From positions 1 through 64,000 of the forward strand of contig JAJEGJ010000047.1 in the NCBI GenBank assembly GCA_022819905.1: a stretch of 64,000 bases of DNA. Direction: 5' to 3'. The notes beneath the pieces were generated by a model. The model worked only from the letters and a program-made list of their open reading frames with translations, was not told where the DNA came from and did no database searches. The position numbers and the translations under genes were made by a program. Shown in pieces: positions 41,724 through 51,754 of this stretch; position 1 is the first letter of the stretch; the number at the start of each line of letters is the position of its first letter. Origin of the DNA: Alphaproteobacteria bacterium (GTDB lineage: Bacteria; Pseudomonadota; Alphaproteobacteria; TMED109).

Positions 41724-42689
41724 ATGAACTTGCCCGAACCTTCGACAGTCCGTCGCGTTGGCATCATCGGAGCAGGCACGATCGGGGCGTCGTGGGCCGC
41801 CTATTTCCTCGCCCGCGGGCTGGAGGTCGACGCGTGGGACCCGGCGCCTGATGCGGAGGAGAAGCTGCGGGCGTTCGTGGGCGGAGCCTGGCCGGTCCTC
41901 GAGAAACTCGATTGCGTGGTCGTGGGCGCCGACCCGGGCCGGATCCGTTTCCACGTAGAACCCGCGGAGGCCGTAGCCGGGGCCGAGTTCGTGCAGGAGA
42001 GCGCGCCGGAACACCTTGACGTGAAGCAGTCGCTCTACGCCGAAGTGAACGCGGCGCTGGCGCAGGACGCCATCCTCGCGAGTTCGACCTCCGGTCTGCT
42101 CATGTCGGACATGCAGGCGGGGTGTTCCAATGCCGCGCGCTTCGTGGTGGGGCATCCCTTCAACCCGCCCCATTTGATCCCACTGGTGGAAGTCCTGGGC
42201 GGCGCCGAAACGGATCCTGGCGCGGTCGACTGGGCGATCGGCTTCTACAACGCTCTGGGAAAGAAGGCGATCCGGCTCAACCGGGAGGTGTCCGGGCACC
42301 TCGTGAACCGGTTGCAGGCCGCGCTCCTGCGCGAGTGTGCGGACGCGGTGCTCACGGGGCTCGCGAGCGTGGAGGATGTGGACGTCGCCGTGAAGTACGG
42401 CCCGGGCCTGCGCCTCGGCGTGATGGGGCCGTACGAAATCTGCCATCTCGCCGGAGGGTCCGGCGGCTACGCACACTTCCTCGACCATCTCGGCGACGCC
42501 CTCCGGGACTGGATGAACGATCTCGAGCCGCTGGACCTCACGCCGGAGGTGCGCGACCGCCTCAAGGCACTGGTTGATACCGCGATGGGAGGGCGTGACC
42601 TCGATTCGATCGCCAATGAGCGGGACGAATTGTTGTTGGCTACGCTGACCACGCTCGCGCAGGTACGGCGGGAAAAAGGATTGAACTGA
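41724..42689 (+). CDS. 3-hydroxyacyl-CoA dehydrogenase-like (carnitine 3-dehydrogenase type)
   Basis: 321 residues, ATG 41724 after GGAG. NAD-binding VGIIGAGTIGASWAAYFLAR at the N-terminus, EFVQESAPEHLDVKQSLYAE, SSTSGLLMSDMQ, FVVGHPFNPPHLIPLVEVLG (the His-Pro-Phe-Asn-Pro motif of the family) and SGHLVNRLQAALLRECADAV, with a helical C-terminal dimer domain. The closest named group by motif is L-carnitine dehydrogenase, but hydroxyacyl-CoA or L-gulonate substrates are possible. It lies 11 nt before an SDR gene, so the two act together. Confidence 0.88.
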   Translation: MNLPEPSTVRRVGIIGAGTIGASWAAYFLARGLEVDAWDPAPDAEEKLRAFVGGAWPVLEKLDCVVVGADPGRIRFHVEPAEAVAGAEFVQESAPEHLDVKQSLYAEVNAALAQDAILASSTSGLLMSDMQAGCSNAARFVVGHPFNPPHLIPLVEVLGGAETDPGAVDWAIGFYNALGKKAIRLNREVSGHLVNRLQAALLRECADAVLTGLASVEDVDVAVKYGPGLRLGVMGPYEICHLAGGSGGYAHFLDHLGDALRDWMNDLEPLDLTPEVRDRLKALVDTAMGGRDLDSIANERDELLLATLTTLAQVRREKGLN

Positions 42690-42700
42690 GAGGGAAGGGG

Positions 42701-43567
42701 ATGTCGATGCCCGAGCGAGGTCGACTGACCGGCAAGACGGCCGTGGTCACGGGAGCGGCGGGCGGGATCGGCCGCGAACTGGTCCTGGCGCTGCTCCGGG
42801 AAGGGGCCGCGGTGGCGGCGCTCGACATCGATGACGGACGGCTGGCGGCCCTGGCCGACCAATGCGCGGAGCGCGAGGTGGCCACCCGGTTGTCGACGAG
42901 CCGCACCGATATTTCTCGTTACGAAGCGTGCGAGGCAGCAATCGCGCACGCCCGCAGCCAGTTCGGCGGCCCGCACATCCTGATCAACAACGGCGCCCTG
43001 GGCATGGGGGTGATCCGCCGCGATCACATGGTCGAGCTGATCGGCATCCAGGAGATCACGCCCGCGATGTGGGACCAGTTCACCGCCACCAACTATTCGG
43101 GCGCGTGGTACATGACCAGGGCCGCGATCGACGGCATGCTGGCCGATGGCTGGGGCCGGATCGTGAACGTCACGACCAGCTTCTTCACGATGCTTCGGTC
43201 CAGGTTCCACCCCTACGGCCCGGCCAAGGCCGGCCTTGAGGCCATATCGGCGGGCCAAGCGGAAGAATTTGCCGGCACCGGCGTGACGGTCAACGTGGTC
43301 GTGCCCGGCGGCCCCACGGACACGCCGATGGTGCCAGAGGAATCAGGATTCGACCGGGGCGCGCTGATCGAGCCGTCCGCCATGGTGCCGCCCATCGTCT
43401 GGCTTTGCTCGGAAGCCGGTGACGATGCCACCGGCCATCGCTACGTCGCTGCCGACTGGGATCCCGCGTGCGAGCCGGACACCGCGGCGGCGGCCTGCCG
43501 GGCGCCGATCGCGTGGCCGGACCTGGCGCACAACCCGGTCTGGCCCGGCGGCAAGCCGCAGGCATGA
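42701..43567 (+). CDS. Short-chain dehydrogenase/reductase
   Basis: 288 residues, ATG 42701 (42707 also possible) after GAAGGGG. Classical SDR: LTGKTAVVTGAAGGIGRELV (cofactor), ILINNGALGMG, active-site Ser in VTTSFFTML and YGPAKAG (Tyr and Lys), then VNVVVPGGPTDTPMV. The last 40 residues are a Pro/Ala-rich extension. Co-transcribed with the upstream hydroxyacyl dehydrogenase-like gene; substrate unknown. Confidence 0.9.
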   Translation: MSMPERGRLTGKTAVVTGAAGGIGRELVLALLREGAAVAALDIDDGRLAALADQCAEREVATRLSTSRTDISRYEACEAAIAHARSQFGGPHILINNGALGMGVIRRDHMVELIGIQEITPAMWDQFTATNYSGAWYMTRAAIDGMLADGWGRIVNVTTSFFTMLRSRFHPYGPAKAGLEAISAGQAEEFAGTGVTVNVVVPGGPTDTPMVPEESGFDRGALIEPSAMVPPIVWLCSEAGDDATGHRYVAADWDPACEPDTAAAACRAPIAWPDLAHNPVWPGGKPQA

Positions 43568-43714
43568 CGCCGATGCGTGACGTGAACGAGGGGGCGGCGG
43601 CCTCCTCACGATTCGGTTGGGTAACGAGAAATCGCGGCTCCCTATGCGCGGGCCTCGCAAGGAACTTGGCCGGAAGCTTGTCGCCAGGATCGAGAAGGAC
43701 TTGGGAGTGAGTTG

Positions 43715-44146
43715 ATGCTGGCATATCCGGTGTTGTTGGCGGACGACGACGGCACCGTGCTGGTAACGTCCCCTGATTTTCCTGAACTGGCTACGTTCGG
43801 AGATGATCGCGAGGAAGCACTGGCCCGTGCGGTCGACGCACTCGAGGAGGCGATCGCGGCTCGAATTGCGGCGAAGGAGACCATTCCAGCGCCCTCCAAG
43901 GGAGACGTTCGCGCTACCGTGCCGACGCCTACGGCCATCAAGGCATTGCGTCATCAACGCATGCGTCAGCAGGACATCGGCTAGGCGGAGCTCGCGCGAC
44001 GGCTCGGTTGGCATTTGCCGCAGGTCGGCGGAGTCTTGGACGTGCATCACAGCTCCCGTCTTGATCGGATGGATGCCGCTTTGCACGCGATCGGGTGCCA
44101 TCTGGAAGTGAAAACGAGGAGCACTTCGACCGGCACACGGCGCTGA
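43715..44146 (+). pseudogene. hicB: HicB antitoxin gene interrupted by one amber codon
   Basis: From ATG 43715: MLAYPVLLADDDGTVLVTSP, DFPELATFGDDREEALARAV, DALEEAIAARIAAKETIPAP, the HicB partial-RNaseH fold. TAG at 43982-43984 falls in QDIG-stop-AELARRLGWHL, exactly where relatives have Lys (SKAELARRLGW). The frame stays open and encodes the remaining helix-turn-helix PQVGGVLDVHHSSRLDRMDA, ALHAIGCHLEVK up to TGA 44144-44146. So a single substitution removes the DNA-binding domain. No hicA was recognised next to it. Confidence 0.85.
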
Positions 44147-44310
44147 ATCGCGGGCACTGTCCGGGTATGCTGGCCGCTCAGCGCCGAGATATGGTGAAAC
44201 AAGGCAATGGCGCGCTCACTTGGTCACATTTGCATTCGGCTACCTCGTTTCTCAGCCAGCGTGCCTCGGGATCCTGAGTGCGATGTGTTCCGGCCGGCTT
44301 CCATCCGGTG

Positions 44311-44637
44311 CTATCTGAAGAGTTCGTTGTGCGTCCCGGTGCGGATGAATGCCACGGTGCCGCTGGGCCCGAGGCTGTCGTCGATGCGGTAGACGAGGAG
44401 GAAATCTCCTCCGACGTGGCATTCGCGATGGTTGGACCATTGGCCCTTGAGGGCATGGTCTTTCCACTCCGGAGGCAGCGGCGCGTCGTTGTCCGCGATC
44501 AGCCGCATGACCCGTTTCAGGCGTGACATGTCGTAGCGTCCTGACCGGGACAAGCGCCGCCAGTCCTTGACGAAGGACTTGGTGAGCTTGACCTGGCGAG
44601 GTAGGCGGGTCCGCCTGCTAGCGCGTGACGTCGTCAA
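44311..44637 (-). CDS. yafQ: YafQ/RelE-type mRNA interferase toxin
   Basis: 108 residues, overlapping the antitoxin gene by 20 nt. KLTKSFVKDWRRLSRSGRYD, VMRLIADNDAPLPPEWKDHA, LKGQWSNHRECHVGGDFLLV and YRIDD...FIRTGTHNELF follow the YafQ pattern (LPxxykDHxLxGxwxgxRExHigpDwLLIY, TGtHseLF) with its His catalytic residues. YafQ cleaves mRNA on the ribosome. Intact pair with the DinJ-type gene. Confidence 0.92.
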   Translation of the reverse strand: MTTSRASRRTRLPRQVKLTKSFVKDWRRLSRSGRYDMSRLKRVMRLIADNDAPLPPEWKDHALKGQWSNHRECHVGGDFLLVYRIDDSLGPSGTVAFIRTGTHNELFR

Positions 44638-44896
44638 GTGCCGCGAATGCCTCGTCCGGCGTGGCGAACGAGGGTTCCCCCTCCTTCAGGAGGGCGTCGG
44701 CCTCGTCCATGGCGGCCTGCGTCTCCGCGTTCGGAACCTTGAGTTCCAGCGGGAACGCCTGGTCGACCGCGATCCGGTGAAACAGCAGACGGACGGCGTC
44801 GGACGCCGACAGACCCATGCTTGCAAGCGCCTGACTAGCCTTCCGCTTCAGTTCGCTGTCCATGCGGACATGCACCATGGCACTGTGCTCACTCAT
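44618..44896 (-). CDS. dinJ: RelB/DinJ-type antitoxin
   Basis: 92 residues from ATG 44894-44896: MVHVRMDSELKRKASQALAS, MGLSASDAVRLLFHRIAVDQ, AFPLELKVPNAETQAAMDEA is the RelB/DinJ ribbon-helix-helix (family form: vrvDxelKxqaexvlexlGlsxSdAirlfyxqiv). It would repress its own promoter through the inverted repeats just upstream and neutralise YafQ. Confidence 0.92.
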   Translation of the reverse strand: MSEHSAMVHVRMDSELKRKASQALASMGLSASDAVRLLFHRIAVDQAFPLELKVPNAETQAAMDEADALLKEGEPSFATPDEAFAALDDVTR

Positions 44897-44908
44897 GGCT
44901 TTCTCCTG

Positions 44909-44951
44909 TATCTCATGTGAGAGATAAGTGGGTTGACGGGGCGTGTCAACC
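44909..44951 (-). promoter_or_regulatory. Inverted repeats upstream of dinJ
   Basis: TATCTC-ATGTGA-GAGATA at 44909-44926 and GGTTGAC-7 nt-GTCAACC at 44931-44951 lie in tandem 13-55 nt before the dinJ start. They are the natural candidates for DinJ-YafQ operators. Confidence 0.55.
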
Positions 44952-45492
44952 GCATTCAGTCGCGAGCGACGTGCACGCGCGGCTTGGGCAGTGGCCCCTC
45001 GTGGAACAGCACCTATTGGTGCTGCGGGAAGGCCCGAGCGCGCACCTACACGCTCGACGGAGTGGAGCGCGACCCCGGTTTGGCGGATTGAATTTGGGCG
45101 CAGCGCCGCCCGAGATCGTGACGCGGAGCTCGTCTATTTCGCCTGGACAGTCATGGACGCGTCGGCTGGTTTCGGCTGGCCCAGAAAGGAAGGGGAGGGT
45201 CGACCGATAGGTGGCTGTTCCGCAAATCCCCGAACCGGATTGTCAGAGAAGGTGCGGCTCGGCTGGTGTTGCGGGCCAAGCTTTCAATCGGTCGGCCATA
45301 TGCTTTCAATTGGTCAGACGTCTGGAAGGCGAAGCCTCTCCCGGAGCCTTGCCACTATCCAGGTTCAGGACAGCGGCAGTGCGGAAAGGCTAGGCGACTG
45401 CCGGCCAAAGGCGGCGACGGGTTCAGAACGAGGCCGCGAGAGATCTGCGGTTAGTGGAGGGCTGTCCAGTCGACTTCTGTTGCCCGCCCTCA
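44952..45492. other. Intergenic, no gene recognised
   Basis: About 540 bp between the dinJ promoter and the 3' end of the aldolase gene. No family-like frame was found on either strand. Confidence 0.4.
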
Positions 45493-46275
45493 CTACTGAT
45501 AGTCGACTCCCGACTGGTCGAGCTGGCGCAGCAACCCGGGCCATTCGCGCTCGCCGCACCCCTGGTTTCCGTATTGCTGGACCGTCCGTTCGCAGACTTC
45601 CGCCGACGGATACCGGATCTTGGCGCCCGTTGCCGTTGCCGCCTGCAGCGCAAGCTGCGTGGAACACGCCTTCTCAAGGTAGAACATCTGCACCCAGGCG
45701 TCGGCCACCGACACCCCCGTGGTCAGGAGGCCGTGGTTGCGAAGGATCATGACCTTCTTGTCGCCGAGATCGCTCACCAGCCGCTCGCGTTCCGAAAGAT
45801 CGAATGCAAGACCCTCGAAGTCGTGGTAGGCGACGCGACCGTAGAACATCATCGAGTCCTGGTTGGTGTAGGTGAGCCCGTCCTCCAGCGCCGACACCGC
45901 CATGCCCGCCTCGGTGTGGGTGTGCATGACGCACATCGCGTCCTCTCGGGCGAGGTGGACGGCGCTGTGGATGGTGTAGCCGGCGCTGTTAATCTCGTGT
46001 GGGGTGTCGTCGAGAATGTTCCCGTCGATATCGATCTTCACGAGGTTGGACGCCGTGATCTCGTCCCACCGAAGGCCAAAGGGGTTCAGCAGGAAATGGT
46101 GATCGGTCCCCGGAATCCGCGCCGAGATGTGGTTGTAGATCAGCGATGTCGTCCAGCCGTACAAGTGAGCCAGCCGATAGGCGGCGGCGAGGTCGACTCG
46201 TGTCCGCCATTCGTCCTCGCTGACCTGGCTGCGCAGCGATGAATTGGGAAAGTCGCGAACTGCCGTGACCGTCAT
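45493..46275 (-). CDS. Class II aldolase/adducin family protein
   Basis: 260 residues, ATG 46273-46275. WRTRVDLAAAYRLAHLYGWT, SLIYNHISARIPGTDHHFLL, NPFGLRWDEITASNLVKID and the metal site MHTHTEAGMAVSALEDG (the two His) with RNHGLLTTGVSVADAWVQMF (third His) follow the fuculose-phosphate aldolase/adducin fold. Bacterial members of this subgroup act on hydroxy-acids or sugar phosphates. Transcribed away from the acyl-CoA ligase gene; substrate unknown. Confidence 0.92.
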   Translation of the reverse strand: MTVTAVRDFPNSSLRSQVSEDEWRTRVDLAAAYRLAHLYGWTTSLIYNHISARIPGTDHHFLLNPFGLRWDEITASNLVKIDIDGNILDDTPHEINSAGYTIHSAVHLAREDAMCVMHTHTEAGMAVSALEDGLTYTNQDSMMFYGRVAYHDFEGLAFDLSERERLVSDLGDKKVMILRNHGLLTTGVSVADAWVQMFYLEKACSTQLALQAATATGAKIRYPSAEVCERTVQQYGNQGCGEREWPGLLRQLDQSGVDYQ

Positions 46276-46843
46276 GATCTGTTTCCCCCGCGGACCGAGC
46301 AGTAAATTGTAGCCGAATCGCCGTCACCGCCGCTGCAGATCGCCGATCCGATCGAAGCTGAGCACGTCGGTCCGGGCGGCGGACTGGAAACCTTGAAGCG
46401 CGCAGCCGTTCCCCGCGCGAACGATGCTCGGGGGAGTTCCCGGCTCCCCCGGGTCGCCGCAACCACCCCGGGGCAGGACGTTCCAATGCGGCTTCATCGA
46501 CGATCGGGTGATCCGGGGCTTGAGAAACAGTCGGTCCGGAGGGGGTCGAACTTCGGGCGACAACGGCTTACGTTACGCGCCCTGCGCCGGTGGGCCGGGT
46601 CCGCCGTTGACCAGGGGTGATCGTGCGATCGCAAACTCGGGCGGGCCGTGGTCTCGCGCTGTGTCGGGGCGACCGGAACGATCCGGGTCCGGCATGGCGA
46701 TGCCATGGACGCCAGTTGGATGCGCAAGCCGGCTGCATGATGCCCTTGTCCGGCCGGAAGGTTCGGCCGGGAGCCGGGCTGCCGGCGTAGCTGCCCGACG
46801 GCTGCCCGGCGGCGGCGGAAACCTCTTCGGAGAAAACAGCTTG
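46276..46843. other. Divergent intergenic region, no gene recognised
   Basis: About 570 bp between the aldolase gene and the ligase gene. The ligase frame is open upstream of 46844 but the translation there is Gly/Arg/Pro-rich and unlike the family, so I treat it as non-coding. Confidence 0.45.
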
Positions 46844-48394
46844 ATGCCAGTCCTCTTGAATGCGGGAGAGATACTTCGCGCGCACGCGCGCCTCCGGCCT
46901 GAGGCGACGGGTGCGCGCGACCTCGAGCGAACGCTGACCTACGCGCAGTGGAACGCGCGTGCTTGCCGGCTCGCCAATGCGATGCTCGGCCTCGGCCTCG
47001 CCAAGGGGGCCCGCGTCGCGGTCCTGTCCTACAACCGTCTCGAATGGGCCGAAATCTACGCGGCCGTGGCCAAGGCAGGCCTGGTCGCAGTCCCCATCAA
47101 TTTTCGCCTGACCGCCGCGGAAGCGGACTACATCATCAAGGATTGCGAGGCCGCCGCGATCTTGGTGGAGGATGCCCTCCGGGACACGATCGAAATCATT
47201 CGGGCCGACCTCGACCTCCCGGCAGATCGGTACGTCCTCCTCGGCAGCGATGCGCCCGCGGGCTACACGGCCTACGAGGATCTCATCGCGACCGCCGCGG
47301 CCACCGAGCCCGAGACCGTCGTGGCGCCGCACGATCCCTGGTGCCTGATGTACACGTCCGGCACCACCGGAAACCCGAAAGGCGCCATCCGCGGCCACGC
47401 CGACATGGCCATGGTGGGCCTGATGAGCGAGATCGAGTTCCGGCTCCACCGGCGGGACAACACGCTCTTGGTCATGCCGATGTGCCATGCCAACTCGCTC
47501 AATTTCTTCATCGCGTCCCTCTACTGCGGCGCCGCCGTCTCCATCTTTTCCCGGTCGAGCTTTGACCCTGAATTGTGTCTCGCGACCCTCGGCGAGGGGA
47601 TCACCTTTTCCTCCCTCGTCCCCACCCACTACGCGATGATGCAGGATGTCGCGTCCTCGCATCAGGTTGTCAGATCGGTCGAGAAACTCGTCGTATCCTC
47701 GGCCACGGCCTTCGCTGAGACCAAGCGGGCGATCATGGAGATGTTCCCGAACTCGGGGCTGTACGAACTCTACGGCTCGACCGAAGCCGCCTGGGTGACG
47801 ACGCTGCACCCGGACGAACAGTTCGATCATCTGGGCACGGTCGGCCGCGAAGTGGTCGGTTCCGCGCCGGTCCGGCTGCTCGACGACGACGGGAACGAGG
47901 TCCCCGACGGCGAACCCGGGGAACTCTTTTCGTCGAGCCCGTACCAGTTCCAGGGCTACTGGAACCTGCCCGAGCAGACCGAGGCGGCGTTTCGCGGCGA
48001 CTATCTGTCCGTGGGCGACGTCGCGCTGCGCGATGCCGATGGCTACATCCGGCTCCTTGACCGTAAGAAGAACCTGATCATCTCCGGCGGCGAGAACATC
48101 TACCCCACCGAGGTCGAGCAGGTCCTGAGCGAGCATCCGGACATACGCGACGTGGCGGTGGTGGGCGTGGCGGACCCCAAGTGGAGCCAGCGGGTCGTGG
48201 CCGCGGTCGTGCCCAGGCCCGGCCACGCGCCGGATGCGCAGGTCCTGATGGACTGGTCGCGGGAACGCCTCGCCAGCTACAAGCGGCCGCGGGAGATCGT
48301 CTTCCTCGAGGCCCACCAGATGCCGCGCAATTCGACCGGCAAGATCCTCCACCGCAAGCTTCGCGACCTGCTTGGCGACAGCGACCGCGCTTGA
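46844..48394 (+). CDS. Acyl-CoA synthetase (AMP-dependent ligase)
   Basis: 516 residues from ATG 46844 (GGAGA about 10 nt upstream). AMP-binding signature [30 protein letters not shown], the hinge and lysine region [40 protein letters not shown] and the C-terminal [17 protein letters not shown] with the catalytic Lys. It activates a carboxylate to its CoA thioester. A TPP-dependent lyase/decarboxylase gene follows 25 nt later, so the acid may be one that is decarboxylated as a CoA ester (oxalate would fit), but that is conjecture. Confidence 0.93.
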   Translation: MPVLLNAGEILRAHARLRPEATGARDLERTLTYAQWNARACRLANAMLGLGLAKGARVAVLSYNRLEWAEIYAAVAKAGLVAVPINFRLTAAEADYIIKDCEAAAILVEDALRDTIEIIRADLDLPADRYVLLGSDAPAGYTAYEDLIATAAATEPETVVAPHDPWCLMYTSGTTGNPKGAIRGHADMAMVGLMSEIEFRLHRRDNTLLVMPMCHANSLNFFIASLYCGAAVSIFSRSSFDPELCLATLGEGITFSSLVPTHYAMMQDVASSHQVVRSVEKLVVSSATAFAETKRAIMEMFPNSGLYELYGSTEAAWVTTLHPDEQFDHLGTVGREVVGSAPVRLLDDDGNEVPDGEPGELFSSSPYQFQGYWNLPEQTEAAFRGDYLSVGDVALRDADGYIRLLDRKKNLIISGGENIYPTEVEQVLSEHPDIRDVAVVGVADPKWSQRVVAAVVPRPGHAPDAQVLMDWSRERLASYKRPREIVFLEAHQMPRNSTGKILHRKLRDLLGDSDRA

Positions 48395-48419
48395 GCGCCG
48401 GAACCTTGGGAGCAGCCCT

Positions 48420-50153
48420 GTGAACAGCCCGCGAACGGACCTCAATTCCGACCCGCACAACGTCGCCGCCTGGGTCGCGCAGTGTCTGCAGCGCCGCGGC
48501 GTCAGCCGCGTGTTCGGTCTCCAGGGAGGCCACATTCAGCCGATCTGGGACCGCATCGCCCAGCTAGGAATTCCGATCGTGGACGTGCGCGACGAGGGCG
48601 CGGCGGTGCATATGGCGCATGCCCACGCCGAGTTGACCGGCGAACTGGGGGTCTGCATGGCGACGGCAGGGCCCGGGGTGACCAACTGCGTCACCGGCAT
48701 CGCCAATGCTGACCTCGCCCGCGTTCCGATGTTGCTGATCGGCGGCTGCACGACACGGGTGCAGGCCAACATGGGCCCGCTCCAGGACGTTCCGCACGTC
48801 GCCCTGCTCGCACCCGTAACCCGATATGCGCGGACGGCCCGCGTCCCGGAGCACGTAATTCGCGAGCTGGACCTCGCGATCGCCTGCGCGACGGGCGACG
48901 GCGGCGAACCCGGCCCGGCCTACCTGGAGATCCCGACGGACGTGCTCCGCCAGTCGGTCCCGCCGACACTTGTGCTCGACGAGTGGCTGGCGCCGAAGCC
49001 GCCCCGCGCGACGGCTCCCGATCCCGGGGCGATCGCCGGGGCCGCCGCCGCCGTTCGGGAGGCCCGCCGTCCGCTGGTGATTTCGGGGCGGGGAGCGCGC
49101 GGCGCCGCCGACGAGCTGGGCAGCTTTCTCGACGTCACGGGCGCGCTGTATCTCGACACCCAGGAAAGTCGCGGGCTGGTGCCGCCGGATCACCCGTCGG
49201 TGGTCGGCGCCGTCCGCTCGGCCGCCATGTCCCAGGCGGACCTGGTGATCACGCTCGGCCGGAAGCTCGACTACCAGCTCGCCTACGGGTCCCCCGGCGT
49301 GTTTCCCGACGCCCGCTTCCTGCGCATCGCGGATACGGCCAGCGACCTGCACGACAACCGCCGCGGCACGCCCGAAGTGCTCGCCTCGGTCGGGCCGGCC
49401 CTGGCGGCCCTGGCGCAGGAGCTTCGCGTCGATGCCGGCGAGCGGGACACCGCCTGGGCCGACGGCCTCCGGGCCAAGCACCGGGAGCGGACCGACAGGG
49501 GGCGCAATGACCCGGGACCGCAGGCCGGCGAGGACGGCAAGATCCATCCGCTGGCGATCTTCAGGGCGATCGGGGAGGTGTCCGCGCCCGACTGCATCGG
49601 TATTGCCGACGGCGGCGACCTTCTCAGCTTCGCGCGGATCGGCCTGCAGACCACAACGTATCTCGACGCCGGCACATTCGGCTGCCTTGGCGTCGGCGTC
49701 CCCTTCGCCATCGCCGCCGCATTGGCCTTCCCCCGCCGGCAGGTGATCTGCGTCACCGGCGACGGCGCCTTCGGGATCAATGCCATGGAGATCGACACGG
49801 CCGTGCGGCACCGGGCGCCGGCGGTCTTCATCATCTCGAACAATGCCGGCTGGAACATCGAACGTTACGACCAGGAGGTCAATTACGCCGGGCGGATCGT
49901 GGGAACCGAGCTGGCTCACTCCGACTACGCCGCCATGGCGCGGGCGCTGGGCGCCCACGGCGAGCGGGTGGAGGATCCGTCCGGGCTGGCCGACGTGATC
50001 CGCCGCGGGCTGGAGAACGCGCCGGCGGTGATCGACGTGGTGACATCGCGCGACGTCTCGTCCGACGCGACCAAGGGCCTGAGCGTCGTCCCCGACTACC
50101 AGCCCCTGAGTGCCTGGGACGACGCCGAGCGCCGGCGGCGCGGCGGGGCCTGA
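48420..50153 (+). CDS. Thiamine-diphosphate enzyme (acetolactate synthase/oxalyl-CoA decarboxylase superfamily)
   Basis: 577 residues from GTG 48420. N-terminal pyrimidine-binding domain with the catalytic Glu in [40 protein letters not shown], central Rossmann-like domain ([17 protein letters not shown]) and C-terminal TPP motif [18 protein letters not shown]...ISNN. It is in an operon with the acyl-CoA ligase. The superfamily includes oxalyl-CoA decarboxylase, benzoylformate decarboxylase and acetolactate synthase; the motif set does not settle which. No small regulatory ilvN-type subunit is adjacent, which argues against branched-chain synthesis. Confidence 0.9.
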   Translation: MNSPRTDLNSDPHNVAAWVAQCLQRRGVSRVFGLQGGHIQPIWDRIAQLGIPIVDVRDEGAAVHMAHAHAELTGELGVCMATAGPGVTNCVTGIANADLARVPMLLIGGCTTRVQANMGPLQDVPHVALLAPVTRYARTARVPEHVIRELDLAIACATGDGGEPGPAYLEIPTDVLRQSVPPTLVLDEWLAPKPPRATAPDPGAIAGAAAAVREARRPLVISGRGARGAADELGSFLDVTGALYLDTQESRGLVPPDHPSVVGAVRSAAMSQADLVITLGRKLDYQLAYGSPGVFPDARFLRIADTASDLHDNRRGTPEVLASVGPALAALAQELRVDAGERDTAWADGLRAKHRERTDRGRNDPGPQAGEDGKIHPLAIFRAIGEVSAPDCIGIADGGDLLSFARIGLQTTTYLDAGTFGCLGVGVPFAIAAALAFPRRQVICVTGDGAFGINAMEIDTAVRHRAPAVFIISNNAGWNIERYDQEVNYAGRIVGTELAHSDYAAMARALGAHGERVEDPSGLADVIRRGLENAPAVIDVVTSRDVSSDATKGLSVVPDYQPLSAWDDAERRRRGGA

Positions 50154-50380
50154 CCGGACCGGCGCGAACCAGCCATCCAGGTTCGCGGCCCGGGCCCGCG
50201 CGCCTTCAAGGCCGCCGCGGCTCCGGCTTCTCGCCGGGCGCGACCGGCGAATGCGGCAGGCCGATGAGGCCGGGAGCCGGTGCGGCAAGCCCGTCTCAGA
50301 CCGTCGTGCCCGCAGATCTGGACGCCGGCGGGTAGCATTGCGCGCCGCGTCATGGGGCATCGTCACGGGAGCGCAGGGGT

Positions 50381-51637
50381 ATGCGTTGCGAGATCGTCGC
50401 AGTGGGAACCGAGCTGCTGCTCGGACAGATCGTCGACACCAATTCGTCGTGGATGGGCGGGCAGCTCGCGCAGGCCGGGATCGATTCCCACTTCCAGGTG
50501 AAGGTCGGGGACAACCAGGCGCGGATCGTCGACACGATCCGGCGGGCGCTCGACCGGAGCGACGCCGTCATCCTGTGCGGCGGGCTCGGGCCAACCCAGG
50601 ACGACATCACGCGGGAAGCCGTCGCCGAAGTGATGGGCGTGGCGCTGGTCCGCGACGACGCCATGGGGGAGAAGATTCGCCGCGGCTTTGAGGCGCGCGG
50701 GCGCCGCTTCACCGAGAACAACCTGCGCCAGGCGGACTGTCCCGTCGGCGCCTCGTTCATCCCCGAGATGCCGGGCACCGCCCCCGGCCTTGTCTGCCCG
50801 CTGGGGAAGCAGGTGATCTACGCGGTGCCGGGCGTGCCGTTCGAGATGCGCGAGATGATGGCGGGGACGATCCTCCCCGACCTCAAGCGGCGGGCCGGGG
50901 TGACCGCCGTGATCAAGAGCCGGGTACTCAAGAGCTGGGGTGAGACCGAATCGCGGCTCGCCGAGCTCCTGGCGGAACGGATCGATGCGCTCGACCGTAC
51001 CGGCAACCCCACCATCGCCTTCCAGGCCAGCGGCATCGAGGGCCTCAAGATCCGCATCACCGCGAAGGCCGAGAACGCCGAGGCGGCGGAAGCGATCATT
51101 GCCCGGGAGGAGGCGAACGTGCGCGGCATCGTCGGCGACGCAATCTTCGCTGCCGATGAGCAGACGATGGAATCGGCCATTCTCGATCTGCTGCGCGAGC
51201 GGGGACTGTCCCTCGCGGTGGCCGAGTCGGTCACCGGCGGCCTGGTGGGCGCGCGCCTCACGGCGGTGCCCGGCGCGAGCGACGTCTTCCGCGGGGCCCT
51301 GGTGTCGTACGCAAGCGAGGTGAAGTTCGATGTCCTCGGCGTGCCCGAGGGACCGGTGATCTCCGCCGATGCTGCCGAAGCTATGGCGTGCGGCGTGCGC
51401 GAGCGCCTTGGTGCCGACGTGGGGATCGCCACCACCGGTGTCGCCGGGCCGGAAGAGCAGGAAGGGCACCCGCACGGCACGGTGTTTCTCGGGCTCGCGC
51501 ACGGCGGGAGCGCCGAGGCGGTACAGGTGCGCCTGCCCGGGGACCGCCGCCGCGTGCGCGAATACGCGGTCATCAGCCTGCTCAACATGCTGCGGCTGCG
51601 GGTCTCGGGGTCGTCGAGGAGTCCCGAACTCCGATAA
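50381..51637 (+). CDS. cinA: CinA: MoCF-like domain plus nicotinamide-nucleotide amidase
   Basis: 418 residues, ATG 50381. N-terminal MoaB/MogA-like domain CEIVAVGTELLLGQIVDTNS, VILCGGLGPTQDDITREAVA, FIPEMPGTAPGL and VPGVPFEMREM; C-terminal amidase domain LSLAVAESVTGGLVGARLTA, VPGASDVFRGALVSYASEVK and GVAGPEEQEGHPHGTVFLGL. This two-domain form recycles pyridine nucleotides by NMN deamidation and is full length. Alone, with a 227-bp gap after the TPP enzyme gene. Confidence 0.95.
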   Translation: MRCEIVAVGTELLLGQIVDTNSSWMGGQLAQAGIDSHFQVKVGDNQARIVDTIRRALDRSDAVILCGGLGPTQDDITREAVAEVMGVALVRDDAMGEKIRRGFEARGRRFTENNLRQADCPVGASFIPEMPGTAPGLVCPLGKQVIYAVPGVPFEMREMMAGTILPDLKRRAGVTAVIKSRVLKSWGETESRLAELLAERIDALDRTGNPTIAFQASGIEGLKIRITAKAENAEAAEAIIAREEANVRGIVGDAIFAADEQTMESAILDLLRERGLSLAVAESVTGGLVGARLTAVPGASDVFRGALVSYASEVKFDVLGVPEGPVISADAAEAMACGVRERLGADVGIATTGVAGPEEQEGHPHGTVFLGLAHGGSAEAVQVRLPGDRRRVREYAVISLLNMLRLRVSGSSRSPELR

Positions 51638-51754
51638 CGGGTCCGCCGGGCGCTGTCGGCGGGTCTCGCGCTTTCGATCCCTGGCTGTCCTTGGCAAACT
51701 GACTTCAGCCGGCTAGACTTAGTCCGACTTAGGCGATGAGGAATGGAGGGATTG

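Noticed and set aside
43643..43714. Short frame MRGPRKELGRKLVARIEK just before hicB as a hicA gene
   Set aside because: Only 23 codons, and it lacks the HicA double-stranded-RNA-binding-like fold and catalytic His.
4843..43984. Reassignment of TAG to an amino acid genome-wide
   Set aside because: Several clearly intact genes end in TAG at the expected family length (SMT 23568, Rieske 30259, atpA 59640, atpG 60549), so TAG is a normal stop here.
46568..48535. 655-codon minus-strand frame opposite the acyl-CoA ligase
   Set aside because: The plus-strand ligase has complete family motifs; the reverse frame reads as Arg/Val/Gly/His-rich shadow.
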